DNA of 6,610 nucleotides, taken from an uncultured Actinomycetes bacterium (GTDB lineage Bacteria; Actinomycetota; Acidimicrobiia; Acidimicrobiales; Ilumatobacteraceae). Shown here one piece after another: positions 1-5,805 of the stretch; the first letter of the stretch is position 1; every line of letters starts with the position of its first letter. Made by a program: the position numbers and the translations under genes. The notes below the pieces were generated by a model. It made no database searches, was not told where the DNA came from, and was given only the letters and a program-made list of their open reading frames with translations. The stretch is taken from the NCBI GenBank assembly GCA_903858075.1, contig CAIOHI010000070.1, forward strand, positions 1 through 6,610, written 5' to 3'.

Positions 1-549
1 CCAGGTTTTGCGACGCTGTTGTTCTAAGCGCTCGAGTTCATTATTTGCTGTGAGGCTCATGACGGCTTGTTTCATGGCGCGTGAGAAATTGTCGGGAGTG
101 GAATGTGTGGCCACATTGGCGAGCCACTCGCTTTGTTGGACAATGTGTACGCGTTCTTCAGTACTGAAGGAGTTCATGTTGCGCGCAACAATGTCGATGT
201 GTGCGCTAGAAACAGCCCCCACCTGAAGCGCCGACTCTAATTGAGGAAACTCATTGAGTATTTCAACACGCTTTAACTCGCGACGAGCATCGCTGCGGGT
301 CATGCCACTTGCAGAGGTGAGCACCTGTTCGGGAAGCACAGCTTGTGATACCGCCGATATCTCTTGGAGGCGCCGCGTGAGATGCACGTGAAAAGAGTCG
401 ACCCAGGCGTGCACCTCGGAAAGTTTTTTGAGCGCACGGCGTAACCCCTCGGTGTTGAGCGTTGCAACCTCAATGAGCATGAGTTCGCGCAGAGATTGCC
501 GAACTGAATTGTTGTGGTCTTGCGATGGAACAAGCTGTAATACGCCCAT
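1..549 (-). CDS. DUF222 domain protein (13E12/HNH-endonuclease-associated family), C-terminus off the window
   Basis: An uninterrupted minus-strand frame runs from ATG at 549 through 183 codons to the window edge, so only the N-terminal part is visible. Residues about 80-125 (SGMTRSDARRELKRVE, then LESALQVGAVSSAHIDIVAR) match the DUF222 pattern common in actinobacteria: an arginine-rich helix, then a 'leucine-x-x-alanine-leucine...G-x-(V/I)-S...H-(I/V)-D...AR' helix pair. The following segment (STEERVHIVQQSEWLANVATHSTPDNFSRAMKQAV) also fits the family. DUF222 proteins commonly end in an HNH nuclease domain, which would lie beyond base 1, so nuclease activity cannot be claimed here. They are often multicopy (the 13E12 REP family of mycobacteria) and their cellular role is not well defined. 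The start at 549 is preceded by a weak purine stretch (AAGAAAG). An in-frame ATG at 480 is an alternative. The gene diverges from the methyltransferase at 639. Confidence 0.8.
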   Translation of the reverse strand, partial: MGVLQLVPSQDHNNSVRQSLRELMLIEVATLNTEGLRRALKKLSEVHAWVDSFHVHLTRRLQEISAVSQAVLPEQVLTSASGMTRSDARRELKRVEILNEFPQLESALQVGAVSSAHIDIVARNMNSFSTEERVHIVQQSEWLANVATHSTPDNFSRAMKQAVMSLTANNELERLEQQRRKTW

Positions 550-621
550 GTTCTGCTTTCTTGTGAAGTGCGTAACTGGGCGTAATGCCGATATGAGAAC
601 GATAGGTGTGGGGTGTAACAG

Positions 622-635
622 ACAACTAGAGTTGT
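622..635. promoter_or_regulatory. Perfect inverted repeat in the divergent promoter region, possible operator
   Basis: ACAACT-AG-AGTTGT is a perfect 6-base inverted repeat with a 2-base centre. It lies in the 89-base spacer between the divergent DUF222 gene (start 549) and the methyltransferase (start 639). It overlaps the TAGAGT hexamer that could be the methyltransferase -10 element, so a bound dimeric protein could block transcription. The repeat is short enough to arise by chance, and no regulator next to it is known to bind it. Confidence 0.3.
627..632 (+). promoter_or_regulatory. Candidate -10 element (TAGAGT) for a leaderless methyltransferase mRNA
   Basis: TAGAGT fits the actinobacterial TANNNT -10 pattern. 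It ends 6 bases before the GTG at 639, which places the predicted transcription start at or next to the start codon. No clear Shine-Dalgarno sequence precedes the GTG, as expected for a leaderless mRNA. No convincing -35 box is visible. Confidence 0.35.
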
Positions 636-638
636 GAA

Positions 639-1244
639 GTGAGTACCCGTGACTTTTGGAATGAAAAATTTGCTACTACCGACTATGCGTACGGCACTGA
701 GCCCAATGATTTTCTTGTATCTGCCGTCACGAATCTCAAGCGTGGTGCCACACTGAGCCTGGCTGAGGGTGAAGGTCGAAACGCCGTGTGGCTGGCGCAG
801 CAGGGTTTCACTGTTTCCGCCATTGAACAATCGGAAAAAGGAGTGGGAAAGACTCTGCGCCTTGCTTTGCAGCGAGGTGTCATTGTCATGGCCGAGCGTG
901 GCGAGCTAGAGACCTTCCATATTCAACCGAATTCATGGGATCTTGTGGTGTCTATCTACGCCCATACTCCTCAAGAGTTGCGCCGAAAATTGCATCGCCA
1001 AGTTGTGGCCGGTTTGAAGCCTGGCGGAGTCTTTGTGCTCGAGGCATATACCCCAGCGCAAATTGCCAATAACACGGGCGGTCCTAAAGACGCCTCTTTA
1101 ATGCCAACAGCAGAGCTGTTGCGTTCAGAACTTGCTGGCTTGGTATTTGACCGTATTGAAGAAGTGGAACGTGATGTAGTGGAAGGTTCCCTGCACGCGG
1201 GCAAGGCACATGTTGTGCAAGTAGTTGCTCATCGCGCACCTTAG
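639..1244 (+). CDS. Class I SAM-dependent methyltransferase (TehB/thiopurine-methyltransferase-like)
   Basis: This 201-residue protein has a Rossmann-type SAM methyltransferase layout. An N-terminal helix (FWNEKFATTDYAYGTEPNDF, residues 6-25) resembles the 'W..ry...' entry of TehB-like enzymes. Motif I is LSLAEGEGRNAVWLA (39-53), where the glycine-rich loop binds SAM. The acidic end of beta-2 is AIEQS (61-65), with E63 placed to hold the ribose hydroxyls. Motif IV is SWDLVVSIYAH (99-109), and LKPGGVFVLEAYTPAQ (126-141) is the post-motif strand. The variant 'LAEGEGRN' in place of 'LDLGCGEGRN' is frequent in this bacterial subgroup. The substrate is unknown: such enzymes methylate small molecules, including chalcogen oxyanions and thiols. 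The GTG start fits the alignment and the adjacent -10-like hexamer. The F420-type gene follows 9 bases after the stop, so the two may be co-transcribed. Confidence 0.85.
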   Translation: MSTRDFWNEKFATTDYAYGTEPNDFLVSAVTNLKRGATLSLAEGEGRNAVWLAQQGFTVSAIEQSEKGVGKTLRLALQRGVIVMAERGELETFHIQPNSWDLVVSIYAHTPQELRRKLHRQVVAGLKPGGVFVLEAYTPAQIANNTGGPKDASLMPTAELLRSELAGLVFDRIEEVERDVVEGSLHAGKAHVVQVVAHRAP

Positions 1245-1247
1245 ACT
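1242..1247 (+). promoter_or_regulatory. Candidate -10 element (TAGACT) overlapping the methyltransferase stop codon
   Basis: TAGACT includes the TAG stop of the methyltransferase and ends 6 bases before the ATG at 1254. This is the same geometry as at 639 and 3579. The ATG has no Shine-Dalgarno sequence (ACTTTCAAC precedes it), so the downstream gene may have its own leaderless transcript as well as read-through. Confidence 0.3.
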
Positions 1248-1253
1248 TTCAAC

Positions 1254-1682
1254 ATGTCAGAAATTTTGGAAAGCCCCATTGAGTTCGTTGCCAACCACAT
1301 CAAAACATACGTTGCAACGAATGGTGAAGATGGCCACATGTGGCAAGGCGTACCTTGCTTGTTGCTTACCACAACAGGAAGAAGATCTGGTTCACAACGC
1401 CGGTGTGCACTCATTTATGGAATGGACGGCACCGACTACATCGTTGTCGCCTCACGTGGTGGCGATGCAAATCATCCGTTGTGGTACAAAAACATGCTCG
1501 ATGCACCAACAGTAACTTTGCAAGTGAAGGGCGATGTATTTCAGGCAACTGCCAGCACTATTGCCGAGGGCGCAGAACGCGACCGGTTGTGGAATGCAAT
1601 GGCTGCAATTTGGCCCGACTACAACACGTATGCCGAAAAGACAGAACGTCGTATTCCACTGGTGCGTCTCACGCGCATTTAA
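1254..1682 (+). CDS. Deazaflavin (F420)-dependent nitroreductase/quinone reductase family protein (DDN-like)
   Basis: At 142 residues the protein matches the usual size of the actinobacterial DDN-type split-barrel family, whose best-known member is the F420H2-dependent nitroreductase of Mycobacterium tuberculosis. Signature blocks are in order: LLLTTTGRRSGSQRRCALIY (36-55), the 'LLTT.GR.SG..R..PL' motif; IVVASRGGDANHPLWYKNML (63-82), the 'ASKGG....P.WY.NL' block; APTVTLQVKGD (84-94); and the C-terminal WPDYNTYAEKTERRIPLVRL (120-139), the 'W...P.Y..Y...T.R.IPV..L' tail. Family members reduce quinones, nitro compounds or other electrophiles with reduced F420, mostly at the membrane face or in the cytosol. 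The actual substrate is not evident. The gene follows the methyltransferase by 9 bases and converges with the TetR gene, leaving only 5 bases between stops. Confidence 0.9.
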   Translation: MSEILESPIEFVANHIKTYVATNGEDGHMWQGVPCLLLTTTGRRSGSQRRCALIYGMDGTDYIVVASRGGDANHPLWYKNMLDAPTVTLQVKGDVFQATASTIAEGAERDRLWNAMAAIWPDYNTYAEKTERRIPLVRLTRI

Positions 1683-1687
1683 TTTTC

Positions 1688-2326
1688 TTACTTCGTGGGT
1701 GACGTGAAGATGACATCAAAAGTCAACTTCATTACTTTTTCCCACGACTCTGCTTCCAGCTGGTTGTGGTCAAGGTCAACCAAAATGCGCGAGAGTGCAT
1801 GGCCCTGTACAAACACGCCAAGTGCATGAGCAGTGACGTCGGTGCGCACCCAGCCCATTTTCTGACCATATTCAAAAACTTCGGTGATTGCGTTGGTGTA
1901 CTGGTGTTGTTTTTCTTGTAACGCATGCCACAAGTCTGGGCGGCCATACGCACTTGAAATTGCGTTGAGACGCATCGCACGTATTTTGCGTTCATTTTTT
2001 TTCACGCTCAAAATAGTGAGGCCTAGCAAATTTTTGACGAATTGGTCGAACGTATCGCAGGTTAAGAGACCTTGACGTAATTCTTTAGAATCGTTCTCAA
2101 GGTAAGAACTGTATTGAGCAATACGTGCTGCGTAAATGAGACCTTCACGGTCGCCGAAGTGATGGTATAGCGACCCTTTTGATACGCCAGTTTCTAAGAG
2201 AATGTCATCGATGGTGAGATGAGATTCGCCGCTTTCTTCCAGATGCCGAATGACAGCCTTCAGCACTAGTTCAACAGTGGATTCTGATCGCTGTTGTGGT
2301 GCAGGTAGTTTTTGTGCAGCAGGCAT
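1688..2326 (-). CDS. TetR/AcrR-family transcriptional regulator
   Basis: This 212-residue protein has a typical TetR N-terminal DNA-binding domain. The helix-turn-helix is HLTIDDILLETGVSKGSLYH (residues 36-55), followed by HFGDREGLIYAA, which matches the 'I...AGVS.GSLY.HF..K..L' signature. Residues about 85-205 are helical and variable, as expected for the ligand-binding and dimerisation domain. Its ATG (2324-2326) shares one base with the oxygenase TAA stop (TAATG), so the regulator is translationally coupled to the Rieske oxygenase and co-transcribed downstream of it. Most TetR proteins are repressors released by a small ligand. Here the ligand is plausibly the oxygenase substrate or product (inference). 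No operator can be assigned with confidence. Confidence 0.93.
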   Translation of the reverse strand: MPAAQKLPAPQQRSESTVELVLKAVIRHLEESGESHLTIDDILLETGVSKGSLYHHFGDREGLIYAARIAQYSSYLENDSKELRQGLLTCDTFDQFVKNLLGLTILSVKKNERKIRAMRLNAISSAYGRPDLWHALQEKQHQYTNAITEVFEYGQKMGWVRTDVTAHALGVFVQGHALSRILVDLDHNQLEAESWEKVMKLTFDVIFTSPTK

Positions 2327-3579
2327 TACTCGCGCTCTATGTATGGCTCGAGAAGTTGTTGTACGCGCATGTGTTCGGGAATATTTTCAATGCCAATCAT
2401 GCGGTCAACTTGTTCATGGAAGTTCCAAATACGGCGCTCTTGGTAGTTCACCACGATGCCTTTCATTGCAGGCGACTCGAGTGACTCTTGCATTGGCGCC
2501 ATGTTGCGCTTGTCTTCATCCATGATGTGGTCGAATTCATCCATGCGCTGTTGCCAATGTGGAGGCAACTCATCGCCTTCCCAATCTTTTGGTGCGTAGT
2601 GCACCCAGTCGAGGCGCGTTGTTTTTTTATCGATGGGCCAAAACATGAGAAACGGATAGCCATAAGAAGCAACAGGTGCAATGAGGTTGGGGAACAAACT
2701 AAACGCAGTGCTGGTAGAGCGAATGAGGTTGTTGACCGAAGGGATATCGATGAACCGAGGATCGGAAAACTTTTGAAAGTCTGACCAATCTTTCATGCCG
2801 CGCATTTCCACTGCCCTTTTAGAAAAAGGAGTAACCATGCGACTGCAGCCATTCGGGAAGAGGCCCATGGTTGCACCGCGGTTGTCGAGTGCCGACCAGC
2901 CACCACGATCGTGAATAAATTTAAAGTGATACACCTCAAAAAATGCTTCTGCTGTGACTTTCCAGTTGCATGGAATGGTCATGCTGCGGGGGCCGACTGC
3001 ACGTAGCTCTTCGCCGGCGAGTTCTTCCATTTGTGCAAAGGGAACGCCGAACCACTCTTGAAGTGATGCAGCATTGGGATCTTGATTTACAAAGACCCAA
3101 CCTTGCCAAACGTCGCAGGAAATAGTGGTGAGAAATTTGTCTTCGCGACAAAAACCAATGAAGTCGCGTTCGTCGGGAATGCTGACGAGGCTTCCGTCGT
3201 CGATGCTGTACACCCAACCGTGGTACTGGCAACGCAGTTGATTGGCGCATCCCACTTTGTCGCGCACTACAGGTGCACCTCGGTGTTGGCACGTGTTGTA
3301 ATAGGCGCGCACCTTCATGTCGTTTCCACGCACTACAACAATGGGAACTTTCAAGTCTCCGAACGTGAAGTAGTCGCCTGGATTCGGAATATCTTCGGCG
3401 CGACCTGCCATGACCCAAACTTTTGACCATAAATGTTTGCGTTCAAGTTCATAGAACTCGTCGGTGATGTACCGATCGACTGAAATATCGTGAAACTTGG
3501 GGAAGCCCGCGGGTTCGCCCGGACGAGCAAATTGCGCTTCCATTTCACGAGTGAGCCGTTCAATTAGTGCAGCATCCAT
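2326..3579 (-). CDS. Rieske non-heme iron oxygenase, alpha (catalytic) subunit
   Basis: This 417-residue protein has the full alpha-subunit layout. The Rieske [2Fe-2S] ligands are C97, H99, C117 and H120 (CQH, 17 residues, CQYH), the canonical spacing. The catalytic motif at 204-223 (CNWKVTAEAFFEVYHFKFIH) carries H218 and H223 as mononuclear iron ligands. E215 stands where most family members have the bridging aspartate that passes electrons between subunits. The third iron ligand is probably an acidic residue in the helix near 350-358. Such enzymes use O2 plus electrons from a separate reductase to hydroxylate, dihydroxylate or demethylate. No reductase or ferredoxin gene is present here, so the enzyme probably uses one encoded elsewhere. 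A bridging glutamate is known in carnitine and betaine-type oxygenases, but the substrate here is unassigned. The start at 3579 is preceded by TAACGT at leaderless spacing. The stop overlaps the TetR start. Confidence 0.93.
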   Translation of the reverse strand: MDAALIERLTREMEAQFARPGEPAGFPKFHDISVDRYITDEFYELERKHLWSKVWVMAGRAEDIPNPGDYFTFGDLKVPIVVVRGNDMKVRAYYNTCQHRGAPVVRDKVGCANQLRCQYHGWVYSIDDGSLVSIPDERDFIGFCREDKFLTTISCDVWQGWVFVNQDPNAASLQEWFGVPFAQMEELAGEELRAVGPRSMTIPCNWKVTAEAFFEVYHFKFIHDRGGWSALDNRGATMGLFPNGCSRMVTPFSKRAVEMRGMKDWSDFQKFSDPRFIDIPSVNNLIRSTSTAFSLFPNLIAPVASYGYPFLMFWPIDKKTTRLDWVHYAPKDWEGDELPPHWQQRMDEFDHIMDEDKRNMAPMQESLESPAMKGIVVNYQERRIWNFHEQVDRMIGIENIPEHMRVQQLLEPYIERE

Positions 3580-3585
3580 ATGTTT

Positions 3586-3591
3586 ACGTTA
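3586..3591 (-). promoter_or_regulatory. Candidate -10 element (TAACGT) for a leaderless oxygenase mRNA
   Basis: On the minus strand TAACGT is followed by AAACAT and then the ATG at 3579, so the gap is 6 bases. No Shine-Dalgarno sequence is visible in the 20 bases before the ATG. The 66-base gap to the HEAT-repeat gene (3580-3645) leaves room for a separate promoter controlling oxygenase plus TetR. No -35 hexamer resembling TTGACA is seen at the expected distance. Confidence 0.4.
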
Positions 3592-3645
3592 GAACTTCTC
3601 TGGCCCAGTGTGGGTATCGGCACCATGAGATGAATTGTTGCGAAT

Positions 3646-4233
3646 TTACAGTTCTTTTTCAATAGCCAGAAGGTCTTCAGCGGCTTGGCGCACCTGCCAA
3701 TCGCGGTCAAGCAGAGCTTTTTCTAACGCTGCCGTTATTTCTGGTCCGTCGAAGGGGGCAAGGGCCAAAATGGCGCGGCGCCGTACCGCTGGTTTATCGG
3801 CGCAACCTTGCAAGATGACGGGCACTGCTCGTTGATCGCCAATGGCTCCTAACGCCGCAATGCACGATTCGCGCACAATGGCGTGGTCGTGGTGCGCGCC
3901 GCCTTCCAGGAGTAAAGCAAATTCTTCAGGAGTGACGTCGACTCGTTCGCCGAGCGACCATGCAGCAGTTTCAGCAACGGCGAAGTCGACATCATGCAAA
4001 AGTACGGAGAGGTTGATGCGAGGTTCAAGCGCGCCGAGTTGGGCCAAGCGATGACGCACTAACCGCGATGGGTCTTCCTCAGCAAGACGAATGTTCTCGT
4101 CGGTCAGCGCATTATTTTTTAAGAGCCCGTGGAGTGCAAGTGAGCGAATGTGGTCGCTGGTGTGTGCGAAGGCCACACGCAGCAATTCATAGTTGCCTTC
4201 TTGGCTAGCGAGTAAAACTTCGTGGGCTTGCAT
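3646..4233 (-). CDS. HEAT-repeat protein (PBS-lyase-type helical repeats)
   Basis: This 195-residue protein consists almost wholly of two-helix repeats of about 30 residues. Visible units lie at about 14-38, 47-68, 74-96, 105-133, 134-160 and 164-193. Examples are HAIVRESCIAALGAIGDQRA (117-136), KPAVRRRAILALAPFDGPE (147-165) and DWQVRQAAEDLLAIEKEL at the C-terminus. The repeating 'V(R/A)..A...L' pattern is diagnostic of HEAT/PBS-lyase repeats, which form a protein-binding solenoid. There is no signal peptide, membrane helix or catalytic motif, so it is probably a cytoplasmic scaffold or adaptor with an unknown partner. Its ATG lies 25 bases after the stop of the small membrane protein, with no clear ribosome binding site, suggesting one transcript. 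It is separated from the oxygenase by 66 bases and may be functionally unrelated to it. Confidence 0.85.
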   Translation of the reverse strand: MQAHEVLLASQEGNYELLRVAFAHTSDHIRSLALHGLLKNNALTDENIRLAEEDPSRLVRHRLAQLGALEPRINLSVLLHDVDFAVAETAAWSLGERVDVTPEEFALLLEGGAHHDHAIVRESCIAALGAIGDQRAVPVILQGCADKPAVRRRAILALAPFDGPEITAALEKALLDRDWQVRQAAEDLLAIEKEL

Positions 4234-4258
4234 GACGAGTGGCGCGCGAAGAATGCTT

Positions 4259-4636
4259 TTACTTCAGCAACCCTGTAACGGAACCAACAGCTGCGCTGAC
4301 GACGAAAGAAAGCGCAAAGGCCAAAGTGGCCCCAACTGTGATGGCAATAGCCAGTAAGAGTGCCGACGACTGTGCTTTGCGCGCAGGTGTGGATTCTTCG
4401 TAGAGGGGTTGTTGGCGTCGGTCAACACGCACAAGAAGTGGCTGGGGAGTCCTTTTTGAGCCATTGTTCAGGAACTTATCGATGAGGTTTTGAGCCGTGC
4501 TGCCTCGACCCAGAAGAAAGATGGCGACGCAGGCGAGGAAGGCCACGACAATTGCTCGTATGGTGACATCACTATTCGAGAGTGCGACAATCGAGAGCGA
4601 TATGACTGAGTTAAACCCGGAGAAATTATTGAGCAC
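4259..4636 (-). CDS. Small hypothetical membrane protein with two transmembrane helices
   Basis: I do not recognise the family. From a GTG at 4636 the product would be 125 residues. It has a hydrophobic helix (IRAIVVAFLACVAIFLLG, about 27-44), a charged linker of about 45 residues rich in Arg and Gln, and a second helix near the C-terminus (LLLAIAITVGATLAFALSFV, about 93-112). The frame stays open to 4741, but the upstream part lies opposite the protease coding sequence and gives an unlikely Gly/Cys/His-rich peptide, so a later start is needed. GTG at 4636 keeps the first helix whole, with a GGAGGT 15 bases upstream, but overlaps the protease 5' end if that begins at 4602. GTG at 4546 avoids overlap but cuts the first helix. 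Reality as a gene is supported by filling the gap before the HEAT gene and by plausible membrane topology. Confidence 0.5.
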   Translation of the reverse strand: MLNNFSGFNSVISLSIVALSNSDVTIRAIVVAFLACVAIFLLGRGSTAQNLIDKFLNNGSKRTPQPLLVRVDRRQQPLYEESTPARKAQSSALLLAIAITVGATLAFALSFVVSAAVGSVTGLLK

Positions 4637-5738
4637 GATGCCGCTAATGGTACCTCCACCGCCGCAACCTGCCACACCACACAAGCGACTGTGGTGGGCC
4701 TTACCCATTGTCACTTTGGCATGGCTCGCACCTTTAGCCATTGTGGTGTCGGGGTCAATGCCTGTTCAACGTTGGGAAACTGCCCCAGGTGAAACCAATG
4801 CCGTGGGGCCACGTCTGTCATTTGATGGGGCGAAGCGCTACACCTCAGAAAATCCTTTTCTTTTTGTCACTGCATTTGGAACTCAACTCACGGCCCTTGA
4901 GAGCTTTGTGGGTTGGGTCGACGCCGACATCAATGTGCAAACGAAAAAGCAACGCTTTGGCGATACAAACCCCACCGCACTGCGCCGTTTGGGTTACCAA
5001 GCGATGATTGGCGCAAAGCAAATAGCTGAATATGTCGCGTTGAAGCGGTTGGGCTACGAGGTGTCGTTCCAGTACGGCGCAGTCATTTTGGAACAAGTCA
5101 TTTGTAATGAAGCCCCGACCGCCGATTCCGCTTGCAAGGTTTTGGAACCAGGCAACGTCATCGATGCGGTCAATGGCGAGCCGACGCCCACCCTCGATGT
5201 TTTGCTACAGGCAATGAAAGGCGCTCAACTTAATTCGGTGGTCACTCTGACCATTCACGACTTGAATAGCGATGCCAACAAATCACGCCGCGAAGTGAAG
5301 GTACGACTCATACCAAGCCCGGGCGAACCCAGCCGAGCCATTATTGGCTTTGTGCCAGCCGATACGCGCACTGTCGATGTTCCTTTTGAGGTAGATATCG
5401 ACACCGACACAATTGGCGGACCGTCGGCTGGTCTTGCTTTTGCGTTGTCGCTTCTTGATGAGCTCACGCCTGGCGAATTGGCGGGAAACGTCAAAGTGGC
5501 AACAACAGGAACCATTGACGAAAATGGCAATGTTGGTGCAATTGGGGCACTGCATCAAAAGACAGTTGCGGTGAAAGCATCGGGAGCGAAGGTGTTTCTT
5601 GTGCCTGCTACACAGTCTGAGGCAGAAATTGCCGATGCAAAAGCAACAGCGGGGAAGTCACTTACAGTGATTCCCGTGAAGACCCTCGACGAGGCACTTA
5701 AGGTGCTTCAAAAATACGGTGGTGGGCTGAAACAATAA
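4602..5738 (+). CDS. YlbL-like membrane-anchored PDZ / Lon-type (S16) serine protease
   Basis: From ATG at 4602 the product is 378 residues, near the usual length of actinobacterial and Bacillus YlbL proteins. A proline-rich N-terminus precedes one membrane helix (RLWWALPIVTLAWLAPLAIV, about 29-48), so the rest is probably extracytoplasmic. A PDZ domain spans about 145-237, with LEPGNVIDAVNGEPTPTLD as the substrate-groove region. A Lon-type protease domain spans about 255-370. The catalytic serine is S275 in GGPSAGLAFALSLL, and the lysine is K320 in GALHQKTVAVKASGAKVFLV, aligning with Lon S679 and K722. The family is thought to cleave secreted or membrane proteins; in Bacillus, YlbL is linked to the DNA-damage division inhibitor YneA. 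Starts at 4638 or 4647 are also possible; 4602 is preceded by GAGAG, a weak Shine-Dalgarno. The open frame continues upstream to a GTG at 4497 that probably is not used. Confidence 0.9.
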   Translation: MTELNPEKLLSTMPLMVPPPPQPATPHKRLWWALPIVTLAWLAPLAIVVSGSMPVQRWETAPGETNAVGPRLSFDGAKRYTSENPFLFVTAFGTQLTALESFVGWVDADINVQTKKQRFGDTNPTALRRLGYQAMIGAKQIAEYVALKRLGYEVSFQYGAVILEQVICNEAPTADSACKVLEPGNVIDAVNGEPTPTLDVLLQAMKGAQLNSVVTLTIHDLNSDANKSRREVKVRLIPSPGEPSRAIIGFVPADTRTVDVPFEVDIDTDTIGGPSAGLAFALSLLDELTPGELAGNVKVATTGTIDENGNVGAIGALHQKTVAVKASGAKVFLVPATQSEAEIADAKATAGKSLTVIPVKTLDEALKVLQKYGGGLKQ

Positions 5739-5751
5739 GGTTCACGCCTTG

Positions 5752-5772
5752 TGTGGCATGGGGAATGCCACA
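5752..5772 (+). terminator. Hairpin after the protease gene, possible weak terminator
   Basis: An 8-base perfect stem (TGTGGCAT with ATGCCACA) encloses a 5-base GGGGA loop, starting 13 bases after the protease stop. No run of T follows, so it lacks the hallmark of an intrinsic terminator. It could attenuate or pause transcription, or stabilise the 3' end of the upstream message. Confidence 0.4.
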
Positions 5773-5792
5773 AGAAGAGGGGTGATACAGCG

Positions 5793-5798
5793 TATTGT
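5793..5798 (+). promoter_or_regulatory. Candidate -10 element (TATTGT) for a leaderless DivIVA-domain gene
   Basis: TATTGT lies 7 bases before the ATG at 5806, placing the predicted transcription start at or next to the ATG. The intervening CTTTGAA has no Shine-Dalgarno sequence. AAGAGGGG sits about 25 bases upstream, too far to be a ribosome binding site. No good -35 match is seen. Confidence 0.4.
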
Positions 5799-5805
5799 CT
5801 TTGAA

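Noticed and set aside
8..226. Small plus-strand frame opposite the DUF222 gene
   Set aside because: It is antisense to a recognisable coding sequence, and its Cys/Met/Ser-rich peptide has no family features.
300..830. 176-residue minus-strand open frame spanning the DUF222 gene and the methyltransferase start
   Set aside because: It runs through the divergent promoter and overlaps two better-supported genes in other frames. The peptide is low-quality and rich in Cys, Arg and Ser, with no domain.
1683..1687. Possible bidirectional terminator between the convergent F420-type and TetR genes
   Set aside because: Only 5 bases separate the stops and I see no stem-loop followed by T runs.
1225..1702. 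Two alternative plus-strand frames across the F420-type gene
   Set aside because: The frame at 1254-1682 carries all the family motifs. The others are out-of-frame shadows with no motifs.
2936..3430. 164-residue minus-strand frame inside the Rieske oxygenase
   Set aside because: It is the shifted reading of the oxygenase, rich in Arg and Ser, while the true frame contains the Rieske ligands.
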